Of a DNA stretch of 64,000 nt, positions 43,833-53,299 are shown piece by piece. A program made the position numbers and the translations under genes. The first letter of the stretch is position 1; every line of letters begins with the position of its first letter. The DNA is taken from the NCBI GenBank assembly GCA_036768475.1, contig DAIPMW010000017.1, positions 1 through 64,000 of the forward strand, given 5' to 3'. Source of the DNA: JAEUMD01 sp036768475 (GTDB taxonomy: Bacteria; Pseudomonadota; Alphaproteobacteria; Rhizobiales; Hyphomicrobiaceae). The notes beneath the pieces were generated by a model. It ran no database searches and was not told the origin of the DNA. It saw only the letters and a list, made by a program, of their open reading frames with translations.

Positions 43833-45971
43833 ATGAGCATGGAAAACAGACAGCGGGATGCCGGAACTAATGCTCAGACCGACATGAGTGAGGCCGACGC
43901 GAGCGCACTTGAGCTTCACGATCCTTTGGCCAAGACCTTTCCCGAAACGCTGGAAGGCAAGGTTCTCTTCGCGATCGCAATCGCGTTCTCACTCTTCCAG
44001 GTCGCCACTGCTGCGCACGTCATCGATCTGCCGAGCCAGCTGGTTCGCGCCTACCACGTCGGCTTCCTGATGCTGCTGGTGTTCCCGCTGATAGCCGCAG
44101 TGCGACACCGCCCGCTCGGCTGGCACGTCCTTGCATGGGCGTTCGGAATTGTCGGCTTTGCCGTCGCCATCTACCAGTGGTGGGAATACAAGGATCTCAT
44201 CATCAGGTCCGGCGATCCCAACGATCTCGACATCATCGTCGGCGCCATCGCGCTCGCCGTGCTTTTCACCGCCACTTACCTGCTCATGGGCCCCGCATTG
44301 CCGATCCTGTCGGGCCTCTTCCTGCTCTACTGTTTTTTCGGCCAACTGTTGCCTGCCCCGCTCGATCATCGCGGCTACGACTTCGCGCAGGTGATCGACC
44401 ACATGGCCTTCGGAACCGAGGGCATCTACGGCATACCGACCTACGTTTCGTCGAGCTACATTTTCCTTTTCATTCTCTTCGGCGCATTTCTTGAGCGTGC
44501 CGGCATGGTGCAGCTCTTCACCGATGTCTCCTTGGGCCTCGTCGGCAGCAGTCGGGGCGGTGCCGCGAAAGTCTCGGTGATCTCGTCGGGTATGATGGGC
44601 ACCATCTCCGGGTCCGGCGTCGCCAACGTCGTCACCACCGGCCAGTTCACAATTCCCCTGATGAAACGGTTCGGCTACCGCGCGGCTTTCGCAGGCGGCG
44701 TCGAAGCGACGTCGTCGATGGGCGGTCAGATCATGCCGCCGGTGATGGGCGCCGTCGCCTTCATCATGGCCGAGACGCTCGACATCGCCTATGCGGAAGT
44801 GGTCAAGGCGGCTGTTGTGCCGGCCATCCTCTACTTCGCGTCCGCCTTCTGGATGGTGCATCTGGAAGCGGGAAAGCGCGGTCTCCTGGGGCTTGGAGCC
44901 AGCGAGCTACCCTCGGCAAGAACTGCGCTCCTCAAGGGTTGGCATCTTCTCCTGCCACTCGCCATGCTCGTCTATCTCCTGTTCTCCGGCTACACGCCCC
45001 TGTTTGCCGGCACCGTCGGTCTCGCTCTCACCGTGCTTTTGATCCTCGGCGCGTCCGCTGTACTCGGCCTGCCCGAAGGAATCCTGCGCTATATCTTCTG
45101 GATCGGGCTCGGCATCGTCGGCGCTGCCTTCATCGAGTACGGCCTCGGCATTGTCGGCCTCGCCATCGCCGCCCTCATCCTTGTCAATATGTTGATGCGC
45201 CATGGTCGCCAGACCGTATGGAGCGCTATCGTCGGCCTCGCCGAAGGCGCCAAGACAGCGTTGTCCGTCGGCATCGCCTGCGCCATCGTCGGCATCATCA
45301 TCGGCACCATGACGCTGACCGGCGCTGCCACCACTTTCGGCGGCTTCATCGTCTCGGTCGGCAAGGAGAGCCTGTTCCTCTCGCTCGTCCTGACAATGAT
45401 CACCTGCATCATCCTTGGCATGGGCATCCCGACGATCCCGAACTACATCATCACATCCTCACTTGCCGGCCCTGCGCTCGAGCATCTGGGCGTGCCGCTG
45501 ATCGTCTCTCACATGTTCGTCTTCTACTTCGGCATCCTCGCCGACCTGACGCCGCCCGTTGCGCTGGCCTGCTTCGCGGCAGCTCCGATTGCGCGCGAGT
45601 CGGGTTTCCGAATATCGCTCGAAGCCGTCAAGGTCGCCGCCGCGGGCTTCGTCATACCGTATATGGCCGTCTACACGCCCGCACTGATGCTGCAGGACGG
45701 CGGCCCACTGGCAGCGGCCTATGGATACCCCATTGCAGTTGCCTACATTGTCATCAAGGTTGCAATCGCCATCGCGCTCTGGGGCGCTGCCGTCATCGGT
45801 TATCTGCGCACGCACATGCTTTGGTGGGAGCGCGTTCTGGCGGCTGCCGCCGCCGCAACCCTGATCGCCGCGCTGCCACTCACTGACGAGATCGGGTTCG
45901 GCTTGGCAATTATCACCTACGCGGTGCATCGCTGGCGCACACGCGAGACGGCCACGACCGAGACTGCTTGA
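43833..45971 (+). CDS. TRAP transporter permease, fused small and large subunits (TAXI type)
   Basis: The 712-residue membrane protein fuses the DctQ- and DctM-like parts, as is usual in TAXI systems. It has many membrane spans throughout. Conserved DctM-like pieces are SGSGVANVVTTGQFTIPLMKRFGYRAAFAGGVEATSSMGGQIMPPVMGAVAFIMAE in part, and GMGIPTIPNYII. It imports the substrate of the preceding binding protein using an ion gradient. Eight bases separate it from the DUF1850 gene. Confidence 0.93.
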   Translation: MSMENRQRDAGTNAQTDMSEADASALELHDPLAKTFPETLEGKVLFAIAIAFSLFQVATAAHVIDLPSQLVRAYHVGFLMLLVFPLIAAVRHRPLGWHVLAWAFGIVGFAVAIYQWWEYKDLIIRSGDPNDLDIIVGAIALAVLFTATYLLMGPALPILSGLFLLYCFFGQLLPAPLDHRGYDFAQVIDHMAFGTEGIYGIPTYVSSSYIFLFILFGAFLERAGMVQLFTDVSLGLVGSSRGGAAKVSVISSGMMGTISGSGVANVVTTGQFTIPLMKRFGYRAAFAGGVEATSSMGGQIMPPVMGAVAFIMAETLDIAYAEVVKAAVVPAILYFASAFWMVHLEAGKRGLLGLGASELPSARTALLKGWHLLLPLAMLVYLLFSGYTPLFAGTVGLALTVLLILGASAVLGLPEGILRYIFWIGLGIVGAAFIEYGLGIVGLAIAALILVNMLMRHGRQTVWSAIVGLAEGAKTALSVGIACAIVGIIIGTMTLTGAATTFGGFIVSVGKESLFLSLVLTMITCIILGMGIPTIPNYIITSSLAGPALEHLGVPLIVSHMFVFYFGILADLTPPVALACFAAAPIARESGFRISLEAVKVAAAGFVIPYMAVYTPALMLQDGGPLAAAYGYPIAVAYIVIKVAIAIALWGAAVIGYLRTHMLWWERVLAAAAAATLIAALPLTDEIGFGLAIITYAVHRWRTRETATTETA

Positions 45972-45978
45972 ACCCGTC

Positions 45979-46353
45979 ATGCCGGTTTGTCTCATAGAGG
46001 GCACGAAGATCGCCGTGATCGCCGCGCAGGCTTTCACGCTGTCCTGGACGCACACCGTCGAAAAGACGGGTTGGGAGGAGGACTGGCGACTCACCGACAA
46101 CCTGCTGGTGCTCGAGACGGCGCGCATCAAGGGGTCCGGCGCAGGAATGGAGCCACCCGACGACGCCCGTCTGGTCGGCGGCTGGTGGCAGTATCACCCA
46201 GAACACCGACAGCTCAAGGAGTTGCGGCTCGCCAACAACGGCGGAGCCGCCGGCGCCTGGCGCATCTGTGTGCAAGGCAGATGTCGCGCGTTGCCGAGCG
46301 CACCCGGCAGCGCCTCCGAGTACGTGATCCGGCCCTGCGCTCACCCGCCATGA
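45979..46353 (+). CDS. DUF1850 protein associated with the TAXI TRAP transporter
   Basis: The 124-residue protein matches DUF1850: an N-terminal hydrophobic strand with AFTLSWTHTVEKTGWEEDWRL, then LVLETARIKGSGAGMEPPDDARLVGGWWQYHP. DUF1850 genes sit beside TAXI TRAP permeases in many proteobacteria and are probably exported accessory proteins. The N-terminal ~20 residues could be a short signal or anchor (CLIEGTKIAVIAAQAF). The role is unknown. Confidence 0.85.
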   Translation: MPVCLIEGTKIAVIAAQAFTLSWTHTVEKTGWEEDWRLTDNLLVLETARIKGSGAGMEPPDDARLVGGWWQYHPEHRQLKELRLANNGGAAGAWRICVQGRCRALPSAPGSASEYVIRPCAHPP

Positions 46354-46467
46354 CACCGCCCGGCGGGCGCCTTACTCGACAGCAGCGCCAATATCGTCGA
46401 AAAGACCATCGGCCCTGACAGCTGACATGAGCCGAGCACCGCGCACCGACACTGACAAAGGACAACC

Positions 46468-47238
46468 ATGGCAAACCTGGAAATCCACCTCTTCCCTTGC
46501 CTCGATGACAACTATGGCGTGTTGGTCCACGATTCCGCTACCGGCACCACGGCCTCCATCGACGCTCCCGATGCCGACGACGTGCGCGCCGCCCTCGCCG
46601 CGAAGGGCTGGAATCTGACCCATATTCTCACCACCCACCACCACCACGATCACACCGGCGGCAATGCCGAACTGAAGGCGCAGACCGGGTGCATGATCAT
46701 CGGCCCCAGGAAAGAGGCCGCGAAAGTACCCGGCATCGATCGGCAGGTCGGCGAGAGCGACGCGTTCAAGCTCGGCAGCTTCGACGTTAACGTGATCGAG
46801 ACGCCGGGCCACACGCTGGGCCACATCACCTACTACATCCCCGCCGCAAGCCTCGCGTTTGCCGGAGACACGCTGTTCGCGCTCGGTTGCGGCCGCGTCT
46901 TCGAAGGTACGCCCGAGATGATGTTCAACTCGCTCCAGAAGCTTGCCGCGCTTCCGGGCGATACCACCGTATACTGCGGCCACGAGTACACCGCCGCCAA
47001 CGCCCGCTTTGCGCTCACCATTGAGCCAGAGAACCAAGCACTGCAAACGCGCATGATAGAGATCGAGGCTCTGCGATCCGCCGGAAAGCCGACCATTCCG
47101 ACGACGATCGCGGCTGAACTTGCTACCAATCCATTTTTGCGCGCCCACGTGCCCTCGATCCAAGAGCGCCTGGGCATGACCGGTTCACCGACATGGCAGG
47201 TCTTCGCCGAAATCCGCGAGCGCAAGAACCGTGGCTGA
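46468..47238 (+). CDS. gloB: Hydroxyacylglutathione hydrolase (glyoxalase II)
   Basis: The 256-residue metallo-beta-lactamase-fold enzyme hydrolyses S-lactoylglutathione to lactate and glutathione, completing methylglyoxal detoxification. The metal-binding motif is THHHHDHTGGN, with further ligands in TPGHTLGH, FAGDTLF and CGHEYT. The C-terminal HAGH-type domain ends in AEIRERKN. AAAGGA stands just upstream of the ATG. Its last bases overlap the cupin gene by eight. Confidence 0.95.
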   Translation: MANLEIHLFPCLDDNYGVLVHDSATGTTASIDAPDADDVRAALAAKGWNLTHILTTHHHHDHTGGNAELKAQTGCMIIGPRKEAAKVPGIDRQVGESDAFKLGSFDVNVIETPGHTLGHITYYIPAASLAFAGDTLFALGCGRVFEGTPEMMFNSLQKLAALPGDTTVYCGHEYTAANARFALTIEPENQALQTRMIEIEALRSAGKPTIPTTIAAELATNPFLRAHVPSIQERLGMTGSPTWQVFAEIRERKNRG

Positions 47239-47722
47239 CAGTCGTTCGAGCCTGCCATCGCAACCGGCCGAGCTCACCGCCGACGAGATAATTCGCCTGC
47301 TCGACCTCGCGCCCCATCCCGAAGGCGGCTTCTTCCGCGAGACGTTCCGTGACCGCGCAACGCTGCCGGGCAGCGCAACGCGCGCGCTGTCAACCTGCAT
47401 CTATTTCCTGCTTCCTGGCGGTATCGTCTCGCGCTGGCATACGGTCGACGCCGTCGAGACGTGGCATTGGTATGCCGGTGCACCTCTTCTGCTCAGCGTC
47501 GCCCCACCGGACGGCGGATCGATCCGACGGCAACACGTGAGCGGAGACCTTCGTTGTGGCGCTCATCCGCAGGCGATCGTGCCGGCCGGTCATTGGCAGC
47601 AGGCCGAAAGTCTGGGCGAGTGGACGCTGGTCGGCTGTACGGTGGCGCCGGGATTTGAATTTTCCGCTTTCACCATGGCGCCCGATGGCTGGTCGCCTGA
47701 CGAGAGATCGCGCATCCGGTGA
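47231..47722 (+). CDS. Cupin-family protein (DUF985)
   Basis: The 163-residue protein is a cupin of the DUF985 type: IIRLLDLAPHPEGGFFRETFRD, then YFLLPGGIVSRWHTVDAVETWHWYAGAPLLL and VPAGHWQQAESLGEWTLVGCTVAPGFEF. The His/Glu residues of the cupin strands are mostly present. The start is GTG inside the end of gloB. The role is unknown. Confidence 0.88.
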   Translation: MADSRSSLPSQPAELTADEIIRLLDLAPHPEGGFFRETFRDRATLPGSATRALSTCIYFLLPGGIVSRWHTVDAVETWHWYAGAPLLLSVAPPDGGSIRRQHVSGDLRCGAHPQAIVPAGHWQQAESLGEWTLVGCTVAPGFEFSAFTMAPDGWSPDERSRIR

Positions 47723-48014
47723 GCAACGTTGCACGCGTGCGTGCCGACCGGGCAGCACCGTGCGAACTGGTGCGACACTTCTGCACGAATCGATTGATGC
47801 AGTTACGACACAGACATCGTTTCACCCACCGGTTATCCACGCCCCGAGCAGGCTAACCGCACTCAATCAATCTGTTGAAAACGCGGATAAACAAACGATC
47901 ACTGTGTAGTGCGGCCCAGCTACCCTTGCCGCTCCAACGCGACTCACCGAAAACTGCCCGGGTAATTATGGCATTCGGCGAATTGGAATTCGTCGAACTC
48001 GGGGAGCCAATCGC

Positions 48015-49991
48015 ATGAAGCGTGAGCAGCCGGGCGCGGTTTTGAGCACGGTATTCGTCGACTACGACAACATCTACCTGTCGCTCAAGCGCAAGAGTGA
48101 AGAGGCAGCCAAGCGCTTTGCCAAGGATGCGCCGGTGTGGCTGTCCGAACTGATGAGCGGCCGGCTTATCACGCCGACCAACGGACCTGCATCGGACCTG
48201 AAGCGCCGCATTGTCATGAATCGCTGCTACGGCAACCCCGTGCCGCGCCGCAATTCGAATGACAACTCCACCGACATGAACTCGTTTCCCTTTGTCCGGC
48301 ACCACTTCCTGCGTGCCGGTTTCGAGGTGATCGACTGTCCCCCGTTGACGGCACAGCTGAAGAACTCCTCCGACATTCGAATGGTCATGGACGTGCGCGA
48401 TTATCTCTCGCACGACACCTACTTCGAAGAGTTCATCATTCTCTCCGGCGATGCCGATTTTACGCCGCTGCTTCACCGCCTGCGCGCACATGCGCGCCGC
48501 ACGGTCGTCTTTGCAAACGACTACACCGCCGCACCCTACACGGCGATCAGCGACGGAGAGGTTCGCGAAGCAGATCTGATCGCGCTGCTGCTCCAGGGCC
48601 GTGCGCGCACCGGGGCCGAGGACAACGCGGCGACCGCCACGCAGCCCGCACTGCCTGCTGCCGCCGATCTCGAGCAGATCCGTCGCGATATCATCAAGGA
48701 GGTCATTACCTCCGTACGCTCAGCCGGTCAGCCTGTGCCGCTCGAAGCACTCGCCGATCGCGCCGTGCGCACGCTGGGTCATGACCGCACCGTGGGCACG
48801 GCCTGGGGTGGCATCGGCAGCTTCCGCGACCTGCTGTTGAAGGGTTTGCCCGAGGACATCCGCCTCAACGAGCAGCCGCCCTATTTCGTTTTCGATGCCA
48901 GCCGCCAGATCGCTCAAGCCATCGAACCCGAGCCGTTAATCCCAGAAACGCGCCAGGAAACCCGCCCGGAAACACGCCACGAAAACCGTGCGCCATCGCA
49001 GGCTCCCTTGCCGGCCGGCCGTGAGACCCGCATCGAGCCGCGCCTTGAGACGCCGCCTGCACGCACCGAGCCGCGCGAGGCTTACTACGGCACGCGCTCA
49101 GCCCCAGCCCGCGAGCAGCGCGCCGAGCCGGCGTTCGACGCCCACGCAGAGCAACGTGCCGACCACGCACCGGCAGCTCCCGCAGGGCTGCTTGGTCTGC
49201 CTGAGCGCCAGACGCACGCCGCGACCTACATCACGCATCAGCCGGTTGAGCAGCGCCAGCCGCAGATGCGTCAGCCCGAGCGAGCGCCCGCAGCAGCCGC
49301 ATCCGTGCCGGCCCCAACCCGGGCACAGCATCAGGCCACACAACCCGCAGCACCTGTGTCGGCACCGCCTCCGACACAACGCACGCCGGACAGCGGAGCC
49401 ACCGCTATTCAGCGCTCCATTTCCCGCATTCACGAAGCCTGTCAGGCGCCGCCACTTTCGCCGCCCGAGTATCGTGCAATGTTCGATGTGATAGCCCAGG
49501 AGATCAACCAAAATGGTCTCAACGGGCAACAAACGTTGACCAATATTGCCCAGAGAGCGCAGGAACTCGGCATTGAGACCCGCCGTGACGACGTACGGTT
49601 CATCCTCGATGTGATCAGCGAAACCGATCCGTGGTTCGACCAGGGTGCGTCCGCAAAGCTGTTTGCCGGCCGCTTCCGCAACTTCGTCGTGGCCCGCTGC
49701 CGCAGCCAGGGTTTGACGCTCTCCGCCGACGAGCTCGATCTCATCGATGCGTGGTTCGCAGGTCCCGCCGCGCCGCAACAGCGCGCGCCTGCGCGTGCAC
49801 AGCAGGCTTCATTCCAGCAGGCACAGGCAACGGGCACCGACGGGCTGGCACCTGCAGCCGGCGATCGTTGGATGGGCCAGTCGCAAGCTCCGTTAGAACA
49901 GCAGCCTGTACCTGAGCGCTTCGCGGCTCAGAGTGACAATCTCAGCGGCGACGAGTTCCCGCGCATCGTTCGTCGCAACACCATTCGCTAA
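48015..49991 (+). CDS. NYN-domain protein with LOTUS (OST-HTH) domain
   Basis: The 658-residue protein begins with a NYN/LabA nuclease-like domain (about 10-190). VFVDYDNIYLSL and EEFIILSGDADFTPLLHRLRAHARRTVVFAN carry the conserved acidic residues of this PIN-like fold. A LOTUS/OST-HTH domain follows at about 217-300 (IRRDIIKEVITSVRSAGQPV, WGGIGSFRDLL), usually an RNA-binding module. A long Pro/Ala/Arg/Glu-rich linker (about 305-465) with ETR-type repeats comes next, then a helical C-terminal domain (about 465-585) resembling a second winged-helix unit. A strong terminator follows. It probably acts on RNA; the target is unknown. Confidence 0.85.
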   Translation: MKREQPGAVLSTVFVDYDNIYLSLKRKSEEAAKRFAKDAPVWLSELMSGRLITPTNGPASDLKRRIVMNRCYGNPVPRRNSNDNSTDMNSFPFVRHHFLRAGFEVIDCPPLTAQLKNSSDIRMVMDVRDYLSHDTYFEEFIILSGDADFTPLLHRLRAHARRTVVFANDYTAAPYTAISDGEVREADLIALLLQGRARTGAEDNAATATQPALPAAADLEQIRRDIIKEVITSVRSAGQPVPLEALADRAVRTLGHDRTVGTAWGGIGSFRDLLLKGLPEDIRLNEQPPYFVFDASRQIAQAIEPEPLIPETRQETRPETRHENRAPSQAPLPAGRETRIEPRLETPPARTEPREAYYGTRSAPAREQRAEPAFDAHAEQRADHAPAAPAGLLGLPERQTHAATYITHQPVEQRQPQMRQPERAPAAAASVPAPTRAQHQATQPAAPVSAPPPTQRTPDSGATAIQRSISRIHEACQAPPLSPPEYRAMFDVIAQEINQNGLNGQQTLTNIAQRAQELGIETRRDDVRFILDVISETDPWFDQGASAKLFAGRFRNFVVARCRSQGLTLSADELDLIDAWFAGPAAPQQRAPARAQQASFQQAQATGTDGLAPAAGDRWMGQSQAPLEQQPVPERFAAQSDNLSGDEFPRIVRRNTIR

Positions 49992-50011
49992 CTCAAGGCG
50001 AAAGCCCAAAA

Positions 50012-50049
50012 CGAAAAACGCCCCGGTTCTGCCGGGGCGTTTTCGTTTT
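50012..50049 (+). terminator. Strong intrinsic terminator after the NYN gene
   Basis: AACGCCCCGG (50017-50026) and CCGGGGCGTT (50032-50041) form a perfect ten-base-pair stem with a five-base loop, extended by A-T pairs, and run into TTCGTTTTT. It lies about 20 bases after the stop codon. Confidence 0.93.
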
Positions 50050-50115
50050 TGTGTTTGTGCTTGCTTGCGTCTCGTGGCGGTTTCCGCCGCGGCTCCAGCA
50101 TGCAGCTCCTGTTCT

Positions 50116-50215
50116 GGATCGCGTTCATGGTTGAAGAAACATGAACGCGATCCACCACCTTTGTTTCGAGCATGTTCTTCACGCTGAACCGCTGCACACT
50201 TCAGCTCAACATGCT
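50116..50215 (+). repeat. Dispersed two-stem palindromic repeat, copy C
   Basis: Stem 1 pairs GGATCGCGTTCATG (50116-50129) with its perfect complement at 50140-50153. Stem 2 (50169-50215) has arms AGCATGTT/AACATGCT and inner arms GCTGAA/TTCAGC. Loop and linker sequences also match copy B. It lies between the converging NYN and phaB genes, ending 11 bases before the phaB stop. Confidence 0.92.
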
Positions 50216-50225
50216 CCAACCCAGA

Positions 50226-50951
50226 TCAAACAAAGAACTGACCGCCATTGGCCGAGAGGGTCGAGCCGGTGATGAAGCCCGCGTCATCCGACGCGAGGAA
50301 GACGACACACCGCGCAATCTCCTCAGGTTCGCCCAATCGCCCGACCGGGATGAGTGGCAGGATCGACTTCTCCAAAACTGCAGGTTCGATCGCACGCACC
50401 ATCTCGGTCGCGATATAGCCAGGGCAGATCGCATTGACCGTGATACCCGCGCGCGCACCTTCCTGAGCCAGGGCTTTGGTAAACCCGAGATCGCCGGACT
50501 TCGCCGCCGAATAGTTCACCTGGCCCATCTGACCCTTCTGGCCGTTGATCGACGAGATGTTGATCACGCGTCCGAACTTGCGCGCGCGCATGCCCTCCCA
50601 AACCGGCCGCGTCATATTGAACACGCCGTTGAGGTTCGTGCCGATCACTTCATCCCACTGCTGCTTGGTCATCTTGTGGAACATACCGTCGCGCGTGATG
50701 CCGGCATTGTTGACCAGCACATCGACCGGCCCCAGATCCTTTTCGACCCGCGCGACACCCGCCGCACATGCGTCGAAATCGGCGACCGACCACTTGTAGA
50801 CGGGAATGCCCGTTTCGGCCTGGAACTGCTGTGCAGCTGCGTCGTTACCCGCGTAGTTTGCGGCAACACGATAGCCTTTCTGTTTCAACGCAACCGAGAT
50901 CGCATGACCGATGCCGCGCGTACCGCCGGTGACGATGGCAACACGTGCCAT
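50226..50951 (-). CDS. phaB: Acetoacetyl-CoA reductase
   Basis: The 241-residue short-chain dehydrogenase reduces acetoacetyl-CoA to (R)-3-hydroxybutyryl-CoA for polyhydroxybutyrate. The cofactor loop TGGTRGIG starts it, and the catalytic set is present: NNAGITRD, INISSINGQKGQMGQVNYSAAKSG (Ser, Tyr, Lys). The ending IAVVFLASDDAGFITGSTLSANGG is typical in form. GGAGG lies seven bases before the ATG. It follows phaA by 150 bases, a gap that holds a GC-rich hairpin near 51058-51092. Confidence 0.95.
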   Translation of the reverse strand: MARVAIVTGGTRGIGHAISVALKQKGYRVAANYAGNDAAAQQFQAETGIPVYKWSVADFDACAAGVARVEKDLGPVDVLVNNAGITRDGMFHKMTKQQWDEVIGTNLNGVFNMTRPVWEGMRARKFGRVINISSINGQKGQMGQVNYSAAKSGDLGFTKALAQEGARAGITVNAICPGYIATEMVRAIEPAVLEKSILPLIPVGRLGEPEEIARCVVFLASDDAGFITGSTLSANGGQFFV

Positions 50952-51101
50952 GGGTTTTCCTCCATTCTTATGTGTTCACTGAGCCCAGACTGCCGATCGC
51001 ATGTTGGTTCCGGGCAGAAATCGGGGAAATTGGTGAAGATGGATCGTGTGCGCTAAGAGCGCCGGCCCGCCAGCAGGCTGGACCGGCGCCGCTTCTCGAC
51101 A

Positions 51102-52292
51102 TCAATCGCGCGCCACGCACAAGGCAACGCCCATGCCGCCGCCGATGCACAGCGTGGCAAGGCCTTTCTTTGCGTCGCGGCGCTGCATCTCGTAGAGCAG
51201 CGTCGTCAGAACGCGCGCGCCCGAAGCGCCGATCGGATGACCAATGGCAATCGCGCCGCCATTGACGTTGACCTTGTCGGTATCCCAGCCGATGCCCTTG
51301 TTGACGGCGCAGGCCTGGGCGGCAAACGCCTCGTTGGCCTCCACCAGATCGAGGTCCTCCTTGGTCCAGCCGGCCTTCTCCAGCGCCTTCTTCGAGGCCG
51401 GGATCGGACCCGTGCCCATGATCGAGGGATCGACGCCGGCATGCGCCCACGACACGATGCGCGCCATCGGCTTGATGCCGCGCTTGGCGGCTTCCTCCGC
51501 CGTCATCAGCACGACCACGGCAGCACCGTCATTGATGCCCGAAGCGTTGCCCGCCGTGACCGTACCTTCCTTGGGATCGAATGCAGGACGCAGCTTGGCA
51601 AGGCTGTCGAGCGTGACGCCATCCTTGATGTACTCGTCCTCGGAGACGACGACGTCGCCCTTTCTCGACTTGATCGTGACCGGTGCAATTTCGTCCTTGA
51701 ACTTGCCGGCCTTGCGCGCCGCCTCGGCCTTGTTCTGCGAGGCGGTCGCGAACTTGTCCTGCTCATCGCGGGTGATCTGGTACTGGCGGGCGACGTTCTC
51801 GGCGGTGATGCCCATGTGGTAGTTGTTGAATGCGTCCATGAGACCATCGCGCAGCATGCTGTCGAGCATCTTCATGTCGCCCATCTTCGTGCCATTGCGC
51901 AGATGCGCGACGTGCGGCGCCTGGCTCATGCTCTCCTGGCCACCGGCAATCACGATGCGCGAGGACCCGTCGATGATCTGCTGCATGCCAAGGGCGACGG
52001 CGCGCAGGCCCGAGCCACACAACTGGTTCATGCCCCACGCCGGGCTGTCGACGGGAATGCCCGCGGCAATCGATGCCTGACGGGCCGGGTTCTGGCCGGC
52101 GCCCGCATCGAGGATCTGGCCTAAAATGACCTCGTCGACATCCCCCGCTTCGATGCCGGCGCGCTGCAATGCAGCCTGAATTGCAACCTTGCCCAGTTCA
52201 TGTGCCGGCAGGCTGGAAAGCGCGCCGTTGAACGAACCCACGGGGGTTCGCGCGGCGCTGGCGATGACAATAGTCTGCTTTTCACTGCTCAT
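51102..52292 (-). CDS. phaA: Acetyl-CoA acetyltransferase (beta-ketothiolase)
   Basis: The 396-residue thiolase condenses two acetyl-CoA to acetoacetyl-CoA. The acyl-binding cysteine is C92 in NQLCGSGLRAVALGMQ. The active-site histidine lies in GGAIAIGHPIGASGAR and the second cysteine in LCIGGGMGVAL. The start at 52292 is supported by AGGAGAG eight bases upstream; the open frame continues far upstream but reads as non-coding. It precedes phaB, and phaR points the other way. Confidence 0.95.
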   Translation of the reverse strand: MSSEKQTIVIASAARTPVGSFNGALSSLPAHELGKVAIQAALQRAGIEAGDVDEVILGQILDAGAGQNPARQASIAAGIPVDSPAWGMNQLCGSGLRAVALGMQQIIDGSSRIVIAGGQESMSQAPHVAHLRNGTKMGDMKMLDSMLRDGLMDAFNNYHMGITAENVARQYQITRDEQDKFATASQNKAEAARKAGKFKDEIAPVTIKSRKGDVVVSEDEYIKDGVTLDSLAKLRPAFDPKEGTVTAGNASGINDGAAVVVLMTAEEAAKRGIKPMARIVSWAHAGVDPSIMGTGPIPASKKALEKAGWTKEDLDLVEANEAFAAQACAVNKGIGWDTDKVNVNGGAIAIGHPIGASGARVLTTLLYEMQRRDAKKGLATLCIGGGMGVALCVARD

Positions 52293-52602
52293 GGTGATTG
52301 CTCTCCTCGGGGGTCTGTTCTCTGAAAAAGCGGGTACCGTTGGTCCTTCGACCGTGTCTGCTTTTGCTTGTTTCGGCAGGTGACGGCACGATAGCAGCAG
52401 GCCCGCGCCAACCGCAATTCCGACGTGAGGGGAATGCGACGACCTGAAAGTCGTCGCCAAAACGTGTTTGACGGCAACCCGCTGCGTGCTACGATTTCGC
52501 GGCGCACAAGATTTTGTCCGCATTAGGACAATATTGGCCTGAAGCGTCAGCTGGGTCGCAGCTTGTGGGACAGCACAGTTGAGGAAGAGCACGGTACGCG
52601 CA
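52293..52602. promoter_or_regulatory. Divergent phaA/phaR control region
   Basis: The 310-base gap holds a perfect hairpin GCGACGAC/GTCGTCGC (52436-52457, six-base loop) and an inverted repeat TTGTCC/GGACAA with a six-base spacer (52514-52531). PhaR proteins repress phasin and pha genes and often their own. These repeats are therefore candidate operators, though neither matches a PhaR site I can quote with certainty. Confidence 0.45.
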
Positions 52603-53247
52603 ATGCTGAACAAGACTGAGAGCCAAGCCGACAAACGTGAAGCGGTCGTTATCAAGAAGTACGCGAACCGCCGGTTGTACAATACCGAGACAAGTACTTA
52701 CGTGACGCTTGACGACTTGGCCCAGATGGTTCGCTCCGATCGCGATTTCGTTGTCTATGACGCCAAATCCGGTGACGATCTCACCCACTCCGTTCTCACC
52801 CAGATCATTGTCGATCAGGAAGGCCGTGAGGGCGGGCAGACGCTGCTTCCCATCCCGTTCCTGCGCCAGCTCATCCGCTTTTATGACGACAGCATCGGCC
52901 GCATGGTGCCGAGCTACCTCCAGTTCAGCCTGGAAACGCTCGCCAAGGAGCAGGAAAAGTTTCGCAACCAGTTTGCGAACGCCTTCGGCAACCCCGCCGC
53001 CGCCTTCGAGGCCTACCAGGAGCAGGCGCGCAAGAACATGGCCATGTTCGAGCAGGCACTTTCCATGTGGTCGCCGTTCGGTCCCATGCAGGGCAAGAAG
53101 CCCGGGGCCCCGACTGCCGGTCCCCAGCAGCCGGGTGTCGCCGAACAGCCCGCCGGCAAAGCGAGCGACGAGCTCGGCGAGTTGAAGGCCCAACTGGCGG
53201 CTATGCAGGAAAAGATCGAGAAGCTCACCGAAGGCCGCAACCACTGA
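52603..53247 (+). CDS. phaR: Polyhydroxyalkanoate synthesis repressor PhaR
   Basis: The 214-residue regulator has the PhaR DNA-binding domain at the N terminus, KKYANRRLYNTETSTYVTLDDLAQMVR, and then the PHB-accumulation domain LTQIIVDQEGREGGQTLLPIPFLRQLIRFY. The C-terminal part is Pro/Gln-rich and ends in a coiled-coil-like helix. It senses PHB granules and represses phasin genes. ATG at 52603 is chosen; a TTG eight codons earlier is possible. Confidence 0.93.
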   Translation: MLNKTESQADKREAVVIKKYANRRLYNTETSTYVTLDDLAQMVRSDRDFVVYDAKSGDDLTHSVLTQIIVDQEGREGGQTLLPIPFLRQLIRFYDDSIGRMVPSYLQFSLETLAKEQEKFRNQFANAFGNPAAAFEAYQEQARKNMAMFEQALSMWSPFGPMQGKKPGAPTAGPQQPGVAEQPAGKASDELGELKAQLAAMQEKIEKLTEGRNH

Positions 53248-53299
53248 CGTGGCCGCTGCCGCGCCTCACAAAGGCGCCTGTCCCGTTTGACGAGCCGAC

